Positions 1-10,863 of a DNA stretch of 64,000 bases are shown here, one piece after another. This DNA comes from Moesziomyces globuligerus (lineage: Eukaryota; Basidiomycota; Ustilaginomycetes; Ustilaginales; Ustilaginaceae): NCBI GenBank assembly GCA_030849465.1, contig JARVLF010000019.1, positions 620,001 through 684,000 on the forward strand, read 5' to 3'. Numbering within the stretch: position 1 is the first letter of the stretch; the number at the start of each line of letters is the position of its first letter. The notes under the pieces were generated by a model. It was not told where the DNA came from and made no database searches. It was given only the letters and a program-made list of their open reading frames with translations. The position numbers were made by a program, and so were the translations under genes.

Positions 1-1752
1 ACGCTACCAACACGCTCGGCAACCACGGTACCCTGTTTGGCATCATCGCGACGGTCGAAGCCATCATCAGTGAGTCTTTCTTGCTCTGTTATGGAGCTTG
101 ATGCATCGATCGGTGCTTGATACTGACTTCGTCCCTGTGTCGCTTGACGAATGCGCATTTCCGACTCGACAGACGCTGTATCCAAGCCTTTCATCGCCAA
201 GATTTGCGACATTTTCTCGCGACAGACGGCCTATCTCATGGTCGCCATCTTCTATACCTTGGGCTTTGTTATCTGCGCGGCTTCGCACACTCCGGCCGCC
301 TTTGCCGTTGGACGCATCATCACTGAGGTTGGTCAGGCAGGCTTCGATCTGGTGACCGACATCGTCGTTGCTGATCTGAGCCCTCTGCAATGGCGAGGCG
401 TGGCCACCGCCTTGACTTCGTTCCCGTTTATCTTCCTCCCCTACTGCGGCAGCAACATTCAGGCGCGTCTCGCGCCACCGGGATACCCTGAGGGCTGGCG
501 ATGGGGTTATGGGATGTTTGCCATCATGGCTCCTGTCTGCGTCACACCCATCATCCTGGTGCTCACGTACTCGGATAGTAAAGCCCGCAAGGCCGGTGAG
601 CTCTCGTTTGCTTCCAGTCGACTCGAAACGCAGCGCGCTCAGGAGCAAGGAACTCTGCAGGTGCGACGCGACTCGCTCAAGGACCGCTACGCTACCCTTA
701 TCCGGCTTTGCAAGGAGATGGATCTCATTGGACTGTTCCTTCTGGCAATGTCGTTTGCTCTCATCCTGGTGCCCTTCAGCATCTACAAGACGGCGGACAA
801 GCAGTGGCGCAACCCTTCGATCATCGCCATGTTTGTCTGCGGCGGTATCGTTCTGGCGATGTTCGTGGCTTGGGAGGTGCTTTACGCTACTCATCCGGTG
901 ATGAACAAGAGGGTGTGGTACAATCGCACTTTCCTGCTCGCCGTTACCATCGACATTTTCTACTTCATGGGTGGCAACATACGGTCGGTCTACTACGCCA
1001 CCTATGTCAACGTTGGAACCAACCTGTCCAGCGTCGACTGGGGCTACGTTGCGAATGCGCTGCCGACGTCTGCACTGTCTCTATTTGGTCTTCTTGCTGG
1101 CCTCTACCTGCGATACTTCCACCGATACAAGATGCTCCAGATCTGTGGCTTGGCCATTCGAATTGTTGCCATGGGCCTTTATCTGTACGGACGAGATCGC
1201 AACCTCACCACGATGGTGATTGTATGGGCGCAGATTCTCAACTCGCTCGGCGGCGCCTGTTCGGTCGTAGGCACGCGAGTGGCGTCGCAAGCATCGGTGC
1301 CGCATCAGGATCTCGCTTCCATCATCGCTCAGCTGGGCTTGTGGACGCGTCTTGGTGGTGCGATTGGATCCGCGGTTGCAGCCGGCATCTGGACGGGCAC
1401 CCTCGACGATCATCTGGCTCAAACCGATCTGACCCCTGCCCAGCAAAAAACGGTCTACGGAAAGCCCGCCAGTGCCAAAACCGCGTTCAAGTGGGGAACG
1501 CCTCTTCGCAATCAGATCATCGCTGCAATGAGCCAGACGATGAAGCCTATCTTGATTGCTTCGCTGGTTCTCGCGTTCGTTCCTCTCTTCGCAGGTCTCA
1601 TGATGCCCAACTACTACCTTGGCAAGACGCAAAACGCGGTAGACGGCACCGACAACTCGGGCCGTATGATCGAGTCGGCCGAGGAGAACCCCAACGCAAG
1701 GATCAACAAGAAGAAGAGTATCTTTGCTCGTTTCCCTCTTGGCAGAAGGTAG
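1..1752 (+). CDS. Siderophore-iron MFS transporter, 3' part (5' end outside window)
   Basis: This is the C-terminal majority of a major facilitator superfamily transporter of the fungal siderophore-iron:H+ symporter type (Sit1/Str/Mir group), expected in the plasma membrane or endosomes. The window opens inside exon coding ATNTLGNHGTLFGIIATVEA. An intron with donor GTGAGT at 70 and acceptor CAG ending at 172 joins in frame (II-N-AVSKPFIAKICDIFSR), and the frame then stays open to the stop at 1752. The segment after the second visible helix carries the family-typical 'KICD.FSR' loop followed by many hydrophobic helices and a basic C-terminal tail (RINKKKSIFARFPLGRR). The first helices and start codon are missing only because the window begins here. 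The siderophore class is inferred from remembered family sequence; the MFS assignment is firmer. Confidence 0.85.
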
Positions 1753-2650
1753 ACTACACGTCAGTGATGCCACACACCGGATGCAACGTCTGCATATTAT
1801 TCATAAAATGAAGGGCCTTTGTTTACTGTACTCGTACCGTTACTCCTATCGCCGGATGTTCCGCGGCAAGATGGCAAGGAGAAAAAGAAAGCACCAAACA
1901 AGCTCAAATGAAGAGACTTGACCACGCCAGATCCAGCATTTGTGACCTCTCACCGCCAAAGCCGGGCTCGTGCTTTCAGCCGTCACCGCATGAGAGGAAC
2001 GATCGGACCAAGCTGGTCCGAGAGCGTGCGGAAAGTCACACAATGGCGGAAGGCTCGCGGCAGCAAGGTGTGCTTTCCATTGGCTGTCGCTTGCCGCGCC
2101 GCAGCCGAGGAGGAGAAACTGGGTGTCGAGGAAGATGTTGCTCGCTTATTCTTCGCTTCCTTTTTTGGCGTTTTGAGTTCTTTTTATTATCAGATAAAAC
2201 GAAGGTGGATTCAGCAGACAGGTTGCGCGTAGATAGCCGATGTGGGCGGTTTTCCGCGTTGGTGAGCTGATTGGCTACGAGTGAATTGTGGCTGCAGCAG
2301 ACCGGCAGAAGCACAGGAACCGCAGCAAAGGGTTGCACTTCTCGGAAAGAGCCGGCACCTCCTTGCTTGCGTACCCTTGTGTGCGACACGCAAGTCTGGA
2401 TTGCGAAGGTGTCGTTCTCGAGCCCACAAAGCTCTGCGCGCGCGTGTCTGTGCGTGCTGTGTTGTGCTGGGCTCGAGTCACCAAGACGTTGTCCCTGATC
2501 TCTTTCGAGTTTCTTTGAGGCCTAGCTTCAGAGGCTCTTTTTCTTGATCACGGATGTCGTCTCTCCATCAGATCCCTCCCGTCTCTGGCTAGCACATCAT
2601 TCCAAGCTGCCCCTGGATTCTTCATCTCTTCGATCGCCACATTCGCCGCG
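1753..2650. other. Intergenic region, promoter of the FAD oxidoreductase gene
   Basis: No convincing ORF. The stretch holds an AT-rich patch near 2155-2200 and pyrimidine-rich sequence before the ATG at 2651, as expected for a 5' flank. A GTTTACTGTAC motif lies near 1821. Confidence 0.5.
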
Positions 2651-4039
2651 ATGACGGTCGATATCAACCTTGCGGCGCCAGGCGCCGCAAAGACGATCGT
2701 GGTCTTAGGAGCATCGTACGCAGGACACCGGGTGATCCAGGTGCTGGTTGCAAACTTGCCCCAGGACTGGCGGGTGGTCGTATTGGAACGCAATACGCAT
2801 GCCAATCATCTGTACGCCTTTCCACGGATGAGTGTGGTGCGAGGACACGAGCAAAAAGTGTTCATTCCCTACACCAACATATTCAAGCCCGCGCTCGCTC
2901 AGAGGGAGCAGCATCAGCTTCTGCACGCCAATATCTTGGAGCTTGATCAGCGGAATCGACGAGTCGCGTACAGGCTGATCAACGACAAAGAGACAGACGT
3001 GCAATGGCTGCACTGGGACTTTCTCGTCTATGCTCTAGGAAGCCATCTTCCGGATCCGATCAACGTGTGGAGCAGCAGCGGAGAGCAAGGTAGCTGCCAG
3101 CACGATGGAAGCAAGACCATGGGGATGCAGTGGCTCAGGGATGCGCAGGACAGGATCGAAAAGGCAGAGTCGATCGTGATCGTCGGCGGAGGAGCTTTGG
3201 GCGTCCGTAAGTATCTTACGGACCCATGCTGTTGCCGATTGCTTGGCTGAGACACTTAGCACACGAAACTCACGAGATGTTCATCTTACTTTGTTTGGGC
3301 GATACCAGAACTGGCAACGGACATTGCCGTGACCTATGGTCGTTCCAAGAGAGTAACCTTGACTCACTCTCGCACACAGCTGCTGCCTCGGTTCGATCCG
3401 TGGATGCACGAGAGAGCGGCTGCGCGGCTGTCCGAGTTAGGAGTCGAGCTCGTTCTTGGCAGTCGCGTCAATCTTGGCTCTCTGAGCAGCGACAAGAGAT
3501 CCTTCCAGCTCTTCGATGGGCGTCAGCTCGAAGGTGATCTGACGGTAAGTTAGAGGGAGGATTATCGTAGGAGATTTCAAGCGCTAACCGTGCTTTTTGA
3601 TTATGCTGTGCACTGACAGCTGTTTTGCCTGGGTCAAACGCCCAACACGCTCCTGTTGGGTGAATCTTCGTTGAGCGAGTCGGGCATGGCCAGGGTCGAA
3701 CCGACACTCCAACTCTCAAGCAATCCACGCATATTCGTAATTGGTGATGCTGCAGATGCCTTCGGAGCCATCAACGCAGGCCACACGGCGTGGGACCAGG
3801 CCGAGGTGGCCGCCAAGAACATCCTTGCGCTCATCAACACCGAGCAAAGCCAAGAAGCGGCCGAGCTGCAAGAGTACAAGCCAACGCCCCCAGCCATCAA
3901 GGTATCCTTGGGCATCGATCGAGCCATTCGGCAGACAATGGGGGGCGAGCTGATTGAGGTTGACGGTGGCGTGATCGATCTCAACTCGACAAGCATGTGG
4001 ACTCGACGAGGTCTTGGCACCGACAATCTTTGGCTTTAA
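2651..4039 (+). CDS. AIF/FSP1-like FAD-dependent pyridine nucleotide oxidoreductase
   Basis: Predicted NAD(P)H:acceptor oxidoreductase of the AIF/AMID (FSP1) pyridine nucleotide-disulphide reductase-like family, about 403 aa from three exons: 2651-3206, 3309-3544 and 3620-4039. Both introns have GTAAGT donors and CAG acceptors and keep phase. The N-terminal FAD-binding Rossmann motif is VVLGASYAGHRV (about residues 17-28). A second dinucleotide-binding motif, VGGGALGVQLATDIA, is created across the first splice. The C-terminal FAD motif FVIGDAADAFG and the 'INAGHTAWDQAEVAAKNI' helix match the family. There is no signal peptide or clear membrane anchor. Family members act in mitochondria-associated or cytosolic quinone reduction; the exact substrate cannot be read from sequence. 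The neighbouring genes give no functional hint. Confidence 0.85.
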
Positions 4040-5012
4040 GCTATACAAGAGAGGGGGTGCAGTCGCCAGTTGATAGGATCATTCTCATTGGATATATGAT
4101 CTCAAAACAACGCCGCACAGACGCAACGCTTCGGTTGCCAGCTGTCGGAAATCGATCTGTCAAGTTTGTCATGAAACCAAGCATAGTGTGCGACGGATGC
4201 GCCCGTCGAGATGCTGTTGCTACCGCAAATTTCCCCATTTCAGATAGTGGATTTGCTGCTGCATATTTTTGTTTAACACATCACGACGACAAAAGAGGTG
4301 CTTCGAGACCTGATCCTCTAAATTTGTCGTCGCAATGCGTTAAACGCTGTCGGCACGTTTCGATCTGACATCGGTTTATGCGCGTTCGCCAGCACCAGCC
4401 CCCACCTCGCAGAGCTCATATATCACTCACCCCCTCCCAGACACACAGGCGCACGCACACACGGGAATAGAATCTGAGGTTTCAGACACGCGACCCAGGC
4501 GGACATACGATGACCGCTACACTAAGTGGCTTGGTCAAGCATCTCTGGCCTCCGAAGGCGTGTGTGCATTGTACTGTACGGGGCTCCAAGTGCTTCGGAA
4601 AATCGACTTTCCTCTGTGTTAGCAACGCACGCACAGACGCGATGCACTCAAATCCCAAGTCGCGGCCGAGTTGCGGGATGTCGAACTGCATTGGCTGAGG
4701 TCTGGAATTGCGACCCTTCCGTCCTCACCACCATACACCTCAGATGTTGGGCAACGGCTACACTACGCAGATCAGCTCATGATTCGTAGAGCCGCGAATC
4801 ACATCGCAGGCGGGACCTTCGATTCCAAAGCTGGCTGACACCCGCGAAGCTCGCTTCAACGTCCCGACGACATGCATGCATCTTACTCGCCGCGCGTAGG
4901 CCTACATGCTCGTTCGCTAAAGACTACACCGGCCTCTTGCGCAAGACACGTTACAGCCTCGTAGCTGCGCAATGCGCAAGTCGCTGTCCTCCTTGCGCTC
5001 ACTACAGCCCCA
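4040..5012. other. Intergenic region before the first Zn2Cys6 regulator
   Basis: No supported gene; small ORFs here lack coding character. It contains a 75-bp inverted-repeat hairpin (listed separately), a CA-rich stretch near 4440-4460, and a GTACTGTAC motif at 4571-4579. Confidence 0.5.
4271..4345. repeat. 75-bp imperfect inverted repeat, copy 1 of a dispersed hairpin
   Basis: The element begins GTTTAAC and ends GTTAAAC. Arms of about 23 bp pair with few mismatches: GTTTAAC..CGACGACAAA against TTTGTCGTCG..GTTAAAC. A second copy with the same termini, the same CGACGACAAA arm and a TGCTTCGA loop lies at 48365-48440. Both copies are followed by GCTGT. It resembles a tiny MITE-like or structured element. 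Confidence 0.6.
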
Positions 5013-6773
5013 ATGAGCGACCCGAGAACTACGGCTGTCCACTCACAAAAGCGGCGTCGCATCACACGCGCATGCGACCGATGCAGCGCTCGTAGCGTCA
5101 AGTGCACATTCCAGCCTGCCAGTCCATCCCGATGCGACAACTGTCTGGATTATGGCGAGGAGTGTACCTTTGAACGCCCCATGCGCAAGCGAGGTGCAAG
5201 GCCCAGAGAAGCCAGAACATCACCAGCGGTTGAGAGTGAATCCGGTCAATCTCCTCTTTCCGCCGCTTCTGCATCAAGGCGGCAAAGGCGGCACAACGCG
5301 CTCCACCGCCGACCAGACAACACCACCGACAAAAGCGACAAGTGCGAGTCATGGAAGCCTGACACGTTTCCTAGCCAGGCAATCGTCATGGACCTGACCG
5401 AGATCTACTTTGAAGTCGTCTATCCCGTCTTTCCCTTCTTCCACCATCCGACTCTGCTACGCAACGTTGCGCGAGGAGAATATGCCACCAGTCGACCACT
5501 CTTTGCCGCGGTCATGGCGCTCTGCGCACTCTCTTCAGCTCGCGTCCGTGACGGCGCGCTCTATACGGAACGATGGGATACGCACCGGCTCCAAACGCCC
5601 TCCTGCAAGGATTTCCTCCAGATCGCAGCTAATGCCATCCCCAGCGATGCGCCGTTATCCCAGGAATTCGACTACATGAGGGCGTACGCGCTTCTGGCCA
5701 TCGCCTCCATCCAGCTCGGAGATTCGCGCAAGATGAACTACTACCTCTGCCTCTATCACGGATGTACAGCAGTGGCCTCGCTCCATGATGAGCGGAACTG
5801 GCCTCAGGGCATCGGGTTCGTCGAGGTCGAGATGCGCAGACGCCTGTTCTGGTCAACGTACACCTTGGATGTCTTCTCGTCCATCATCTGGGGCGGCGTT
5901 GTCAAGAGCAGGGAAGCCTGCTATAGCGTAACGTACCCGACCGAGTGCAATGACGAGGCTTTCAGCGACACCGTTGCTCCCGAGCAAGCACCGTCCGAGG
6001 CATCTTGTTGGCTCAGAGGCTGGAACTTCGTCACGGACCTCTATCGAAAGCTGGAGCACACGGTGGATTCTCTGGGCAATCTGCGCGACTTGGCGCTTAC
6101 ACCGTCTCCGACCAATACAATCGAGCCATCCGCTCGCGTCACGGGCTCCGCCGTCCTCAGCAACGCGATGGACCTCTACGATCAACTGCCGCCCATCTTT
6201 AAGGATATTCAGCCTATCACGGGAAGGCTCAACACCGACCTCTTTGGCTTTCAAGCCGCCAACATTGCAGCCACGTTGCAACTTGTGCGCATGTCTGTCC
6301 TTGCGACCGAGCACTCCACCGTGATCCAGAAGTGCGAGATCGCCGGCGAAGTGATCGAAAGCTTTGCACGTATCCCCGTGGCGTATCTGCGCGCGATCAG
6401 TACGCCCCTTCTGCATCATCTCGCTGGGATTGGCACCATCATGGGCTCGGCATTCGAGGAAGGCCTGACGGAATCGTCGTATCAGCGCGTCCGGTCGGTG
6501 CTCATCGATTTGGCGCATCTGCTGGCCAACCTGGAGGTGCATCTCTTTGCTAAAGCGGGCACGAGCGACAAGCTGCGAGATCAGGTTGCAAGGATCGATG
6601 CGTTCATGCACGTGCAGCGCTCGATGGAAAGGACCGGACCACAGGCCGAACAATCGCTCGACTCTTCGCGTTCTGCCATGAGCATCGACTTTATGAACGG
6701 AGACGAGATGCCTCAGATCCACTTCCCTGCGGACCTGTTTGATGACTGGGATTGGATCTTCGACGCGACATAG
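5013..6773 (+). CDS. Zn2Cys6 transcription factor with fungal-specific TF domain
   Basis: Nuclear DNA-binding regulator of 586 aa in a single exon. The binuclear zinc cluster is near residues 20-54 (CDRCSARSVKC ... CDNCLDYGEEC) and is followed by the usual basic linker. The middle part fits the fungal_trans 'middle homology region': a hydrophobic stretch around YFEVVYPVFPFFHHPTLL and a later EMRRRLFWSTYTLDVF segment that is diagnostic of these factors. The C-terminus is acidic and aromatic (DLFDDWDWIFDAT), a plausible activation tail. The stop lies only 71 bp from the convergent stop of the MFS sugar transporter, so it probably regulates the adjacent transporter and kinase genes; this is inference from position. 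The target sugar is not determined by sequence. Confidence 0.9.
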   Translation: MSDPRTTAVHSQKRRRITRACDRCSARSVKCTFQPASPSRCDNCLDYGEECTFERPMRKRGARPREARTSPAVESESGQSPLSAASASRRQRRHNALHRRPDNTTDKSDKCESWKPDTFPSQAIVMDLTEIYFEVVYPVFPFFHHPTLLRNVARGEYATSRPLFAAVMALCALSSARVRDGALYTERWDTHRLQTPSCKDFLQIAANAIPSDAPLSQEFDYMRAYALLAIASIQLGDSRKMNYYLCLYHGCTAVASLHDERNWPQGIGFVEVEMRRRLFWSTYTLDVFSSIIWGGVVKSREACYSVTYPTECNDEAFSDTVAPEQAPSEASCWLRGWNFVTDLYRKLEHTVDSLGNLRDLALTPSPTNTIEPSARVTGSAVLSNAMDLYDQLPPIFKDIQPITGRLNTDLFGFQAANIAATLQLVRMSVLATEHSTVIQKCEIAGEVIESFARIPVAYLRAISTPLLHHLAGIGTIMGSAFEEGLTESSYQRVRSVLIDLAHLLANLEVHLFAKAGTSDKLRDQVARIDAFMHVQRSMERTGPQAEQSLDSSRSAMSIDFMNGDEMPQIHFPADLFDDWDWIFDAT

Positions 6774-6844
6774 GTGTGTTTTTGAACTACATGTACATAC
6801 TCCCACGTTTGGATGACTCGTCACAGTACCGCTCATGAGCGTTG

Positions 6845-8621
6845 TCAAGCCATCGACTTGTCCGTGGACTTTCCCTGCGATGAGGCGGCGTCATCCTCGG
6901 CGCCCGCAGTCCATCTTGCGTGATCCTCCTTGTCGACAAAGAGGGTCTGCTTGTTCTCGGCATACGCCTTCTCCATGTTCCAATAGAAGGGCGACGGTGT
7001 GCTGAACATGGCCTCGATGGATTCGAGCGAGCGGTTGGAAGTCTCTGGGTAGAGGAGGTAGACGATCCAGATCCAGACAAAGTTGAGACCGGCGAAAAGG
7101 AAGTAGGTGCGGCTCTCAATGCTGCCAAACATGATGGGGTTGACGAGGACCGTCATGCCCACGCCGATGGCCCAGCCGGTGATGCCAAAGCCGTTTCCTT
7201 GCGCCCTCATCTTGCTCGGGAAGATCTCGGTGGGGATGAGGAAGGCAACGGTTCCCCACGTGGCGGCGTAGATCAGGTTGAAGAGGAAGAGCATCGTCAC
7301 CGCCGCGGGTGCGATCTGGCTGGCGAGCGATGGATTGTGGCGCGAGGCCTCGTACAGCGAAGCAGCGATGAGGTTGACGATGGCGAGACCCGCGGCTCCG
7401 GCCATGAGGCATGCACGTCTACCGTACTTGTCGACGATCTGTGCCGAGATGATGGTGCCAATGATGCCGATCGTGTTGAGTCCTCCGGCAAGACCGTTCT
7501 GTTTGATGGCGCTGTATCCGGCTTGACGGAGCAGCACGGGCGAGTAGGCTGTGACAGCAGTGATCCCGGACCAGGAAGCCATGATTTGGAGCCAGATGCA
7601 TAGCCAAGCCCTGCGACCGAGGTTGGCACCGTGAGTCTTGTCCATGCCGAGGATGATCTTGACGAATTCGACGGGCGAGCTGGGCTTGGTGTGTTGAGCC
7701 ATGGCCGCAATCTCGCTGAACTCTTGCTCCACATCGGCATCGTAGCTGCCACGGATATGTTCGAGAACCTCGCGGGCTTCATCCGTCTTGCCTACCGAAG
7801 CAAGGTAACGGGGCGAGTCCGGAAGCATCTTGATACCGACCAGTAGGAGAAGCGCAGGCAAGCACTGGAATGCGAGCAGGAATCGCCAGCGGACCGCAGA
7901 GTATCCTCCGTCGACAAAGCTGAGGCCAAAGTCGAGCCAGTATGCGACAGAGATGCCAAGGTAGTTTGCGATAAAGACGTAGCCAAGGAAAGCACCGCGA
8001 TGTTGAGCGGCGGAGACCTCCGAGATGAAGACCGGGGTGATGCCGGTAAGAGCTGTGGAGGCGACGCAAACGAAAGTGTCAGCCAACGTGCAAGGGCGGA
8101 TGCACAAGGTGAAATGCTTCTTGTGTTTCACTTACCTCCCGTACCAAGACCTGTGACTACACGAGCAATGATTATGAAGTCAGCGCTCTGCGTGGCAGCT
8201 TGGAGAGCGCCTCCGATGCATGCAAAGATGGCGGAGAAGAAGAGTCCGTTGATGCGGCCGATGCGATCGGCTGCCCAACCGCCAAGGAAGCATCCGATGA
8301 TGCATCCGAGATAGTAGACGCTGACGATGCCGCCCTGTTTGGTGGTGTTTGTGACCGTGCCATCGGCGATACCAATGTCGACTTCAGTGACATAGTTTGG
8401 CGAGGCGTTGACGCCGCCCATGACACCCTGGTCTGTGCGCAGTTGAAAGGACACGCCAAAGAGATACGTCAGCGAAAAAGAGTGGTACAAACTTGGCGGT
8501 AACACAGTCAATCAGAGAACTTACCATAACCCTCGAAGAAGATGGCAATCAGGGAGAAGGCCTGGATGGCAATGTTGAGCTGGGTAGGCGAGAGCCTCTT
8601 CCACGCGTTTGTATAGCCCAT
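6845..8621 (-). CDS. MFS sugar transporter (hexose/H+ symporter family)
   Basis: Twelve-helix plasma-membrane sugar porter, about 533 aa, from three exons read on the minus strand: 8621-8525, 8432-8136 and 8052-6845. Splicing (GTAAGT donors; CAG acceptors) restores the family block FFEGYDQGVMGGVN, and the second junction gives GLGTGGALTGITPVFISE. Other sugar-porter signatures are GWAADRIGR, LPDSPRYL, R/KYGRR, IPTEIFPSKMRAQGNG and the terminal YPETSNRSLESIEAMF. I chose the ATG at 8621 rather than the in-frame codon at 8696 because the family starts close to the first helix. A minus-strand ATAAAAG at 8730-8724 sits about 105 bp upstream as a TATA-like box. It diverges from the anhydrosugar kinase at 9360 and faces the Zn2Cys6 regulator, so it is probably the importer of that module. 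Confidence 0.9.
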
Positions 8622-9359
8622 AGTTTCGGCGTGTTCAGGCTGTTGCGATCGGAATGGGGCAGGTGATGGGAGACGAAGCGAGCGTGGGATAAGCAAAGCA
8701 GCGGGTCCGGCGTCGCTTGCTCCCTTTTATGTCGATTGATCAGGCACGGAGGATATGATGGAGTTGCAACGCAGCGTTGGCAGCGGCATTACGAAGGAGA
8801 TCAGACCATGTTGTCGCTTGTGTGCAGCTCTGCTCGGTTAGGCACCGCATGAAACGCGGGGCCCACGCCTCGTGCCTCGCGGGGTTATTCGGATGTTGCT
8901 CTCGCTTCGAGGATAGGTCCAGCCGAAAGGCATGCTTGAACGGATGCGTCGAGGTCCGCGCTCTGTTGTGCGTCTACTGCATTGTGCAGTTCGATGGTGT
9001 TGGCCACGTCGTGCCCGAAACGCCGAAAAACTTTCGAGAGTCGCGCAACCCGGGGCCCCCCATTGTACGCGACAACACAACCCTTGCAAGACTGCTGCAG
9101 TTGGCGTTATGGCGCACTGTTGCCTCGCCTATTCGCCTAAATGCTGCCGAATTAATTGGAGCATTTAGGCGAATAAGCGAAAGCGCGACCTGCCCGCAAC
9201 CATCAGGTATCGCCGAACCGTTTTTACGACAGCTGGCCCTGGCAAGCACCCTTCTTTACCGTATGATTTGTTTTCGAGGTCGGAATCGGATTAGAGCAGT
9301 ACATAAATACTAGGAGAGGGCCGATCGCCACCAAACGACGACACAGGTACACCTCCAAC
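8622..9359. promoter_or_regulatory. Bidirectional promoter between sugar transporter and anhydrosugar kinase
   Basis: This 738-bp divergent region holds no gene. It contains an ATAAAAG (minus, 8730-8724) and a CATAAATA (plus, 9302-9309), both TATA-like, for the two flanking genes. GCGGGG (SYGGRG, Mig1/CreA-like) motifs lie near 8856 and 8879, with a CCGGGGCCCC run at 9050. A strong palindrome at 9125-9180 is listed separately. Confidence 0.55.
9125..9180. repeat. Palindrome with 21-bp arms in the kinase promoter
   Basis: Left arm TCGCCTATTCGCCTAAATGCT (9125-9145, first 20 bases TCGCCTATTCGCCTAAATGC) pairs with the right arm at 9160-9180 at 20 of 21 positions. The loop is 14 bp and AT-rich. 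It lies 180 bp upstream of the kinase ATG. It could be an operator, a hairpin or a miniature transposon. Confidence 0.75.
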
Positions 9360-10697
9360 ATGACGATCACCAACGGGCATACAAACGGCGTTGATGCGCA
9401 TGGCGCTGCCACAGGCCTCGACTTGACGGTCCTCGGACTCAACAGCGGTACAAGCATGGATGGCATCGACTGTGCTCTCTGCCGCTTTCGTCAGCAAAGT
9501 CCGGAAGCGCCAATGCACTTTGAGCTGCTCAAGTACGCCGAGATCCCTCTCGAGCCAAAGATCAAGAAGCGTGTGATGGACATGATCTACTACAACCGCA
9601 CCACTCCCGAAGAGCTCTCCGAAGTGAATGTGCTGCTCGGAGAGACGTTTGCCTCGGCGGTGCAACAGTTCTGCAAAGAGAACAGCGTTGCGATGGAGAG
9701 CATCGATGTGATTGGCTCGCATGGACAGACCATCTGGCTGCTCAGCATGCCCAAGCAAGGCCAGACCAAGTCGGCGCTCACCATGGCAGAGGGCACTTTT
9801 ATCGCCTCTCGCACTGGCATTACCACCGTGACGGACTTTCGCGTCTCAGATCAAGCTGCAGGTCGGCAGGGCGCTCCACTGATTGCCTTTTTCGACGCCC
9901 TGCTGCTCCATCATCCGACCAAGCTTCGCGCGTGCCAAAACATCGGTGGCATTGCCAACGTGTGCTTTATCCCGCCTGACAATGCGGGTGGCATCGACAA
10001 GTGCTTTGACTTCGACACGGGACCGGGCAACGTGTTTATCGATGCAGTGGTGCGTCACTTTACAAACGGCAGCCAAGAGTACGACAAGGACGGCGCCATG
10101 GGCAGCCGAGGAACCGTCCACCAGCCTCTCGTCGACGAGTTTTTGGAGTTCGAATACTTTAAGCTTGAACCGCCAAAGACTACCGGTAGGGAAGTGTTCC
10201 GCGATACAATGGCGCACGAGCTCATCCGAAAAGCCGAGAAGCTCGGGCTGTCGCAGGACGACATTGTTGCAACCGTTACCAGGATCACGGCGCAAGCGAT
10301 CGTGGATCACTACCGCCGGTATGCGCCTCGGCAAGAGATTGACGAAATCTTCATGTGCGGTGGGGGCGCGTACAATCCCAACATCACCGCGTACATTCAG
10401 CAGCACTATCCCAACACCAAGATCTACATGCTCGACACCGCCGGCGTCCCTGCGAGTGCCAAGGAAGCCATCACATTTGCGTGGCAAGCCATGGAAGCCG
10501 TGGTCGGAAGGTCCATCCCTGTCCCCGATCGCGTCGAGACCAGGCAGGAGTACGTGCTAGGCAAGGTCAACCCGGGCAAGAATTATCGGAACGTGATGAA
10601 GAAGGGCATCATGTTCGGACACGGTGATAGGCTACCTCCGGTCGCCGAGATGGTCAACTACGTTGGTGGCGAGGTATTCAGCAACAAGTGGGACTAG
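9360..10697 (+). CDS. AnmK-family anhydrosugar kinase, probable levoglucosan kinase
   Basis: Cytosolic 445-aa kinase of the AnmK (anhydro-N-acetylmuramic acid kinase) family. Visible motifs in order are [15 protein letters not shown] near residues 26-40 (phosphate-binding loop), SHGQTIW near 120, NIGGIANV near 198, [15 protein letters not shown] near 219, and [11 protein letters not shown] near 333. Fungi make no peptidoglycan. From memory of the family, the closest characterised fungal homologue type is levoglucosan kinase of Lipomyces starkeyi (about 440 aa), which opens 1,6-anhydroglucose to glucose 6-phosphate using ATP. Length and blocks such as [15 protein letters not shown] and [20 protein letters not shown] fit that branch better than bacterial AnmK. 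A divergent sugar transporter and a Zn2Cys6 gene support a catabolic role. The substrate (levoglucosan versus anhydroMurNAc) remains inference. Confidence 0.85.
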   Translation: MTITNGHTNGVDAHGAATGLDLTVLGLNSGTSMDGIDCALCRFRQQSPEAPMHFELLKYAEIPLEPKIKKRVMDMIYYNRTTPEELSEVNVLLGETFASAVQQFCKENSVAMESIDVIGSHGQTIWLLSMPKQGQTKSALTMAEGTFIASRTGITTVTDFRVSDQAAGRQGAPLIAFFDALLLHHPTKLRACQNIGGIANVCFIPPDNAGGIDKCFDFDTGPGNVFIDAVVRHFTNGSQEYDKDGAMGSRGTVHQPLVDEFLEFEYFKLEPPKTTGREVFRDTMAHELIRKAEKLGLSQDDIVATVTRITAQAIVDHYRRYAPRQEIDEIFMCGGGAYNPNITAYIQQHYPNTKIYMLDTAGVPASAKEAITFAWQAMEAVVGRSIPVPDRVETRQEYVLGKVNPGKNYRNVMKKGIMFGHGDRLPPVAEMVNYVGGEVFSNKWD

Positions 10698-10863
10698 AGC
10701 CTCTTGCAATTCGATCTTGATTTCAATGGGCATGTTCTGGGACCTGGCAGTAAACTAGATTTTGCGGAGGATCAACTGATCATACGTGAGTTGCCAACAG
10801 CACCGGGCTGCACCGTAGGATCTGCCGGTGAACGAGGTCTGGGGTCTTTGCAGCGCGTACGTT

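Noticed and set aside
4510..4698. 62-aa Cys-containing ORF as a small secreted effector
   Set aside because: No signal peptide, and overlapping frames are equally open; nothing distinguishes it from chance.
9360..10697. Bacterial contamination or recent bacterial transfer of the AnmK-like gene
   Set aside because: Codon and flank context match the neighbouring fungal genes, and AnmK-family kinases are known in fungi; no composition break is visible.
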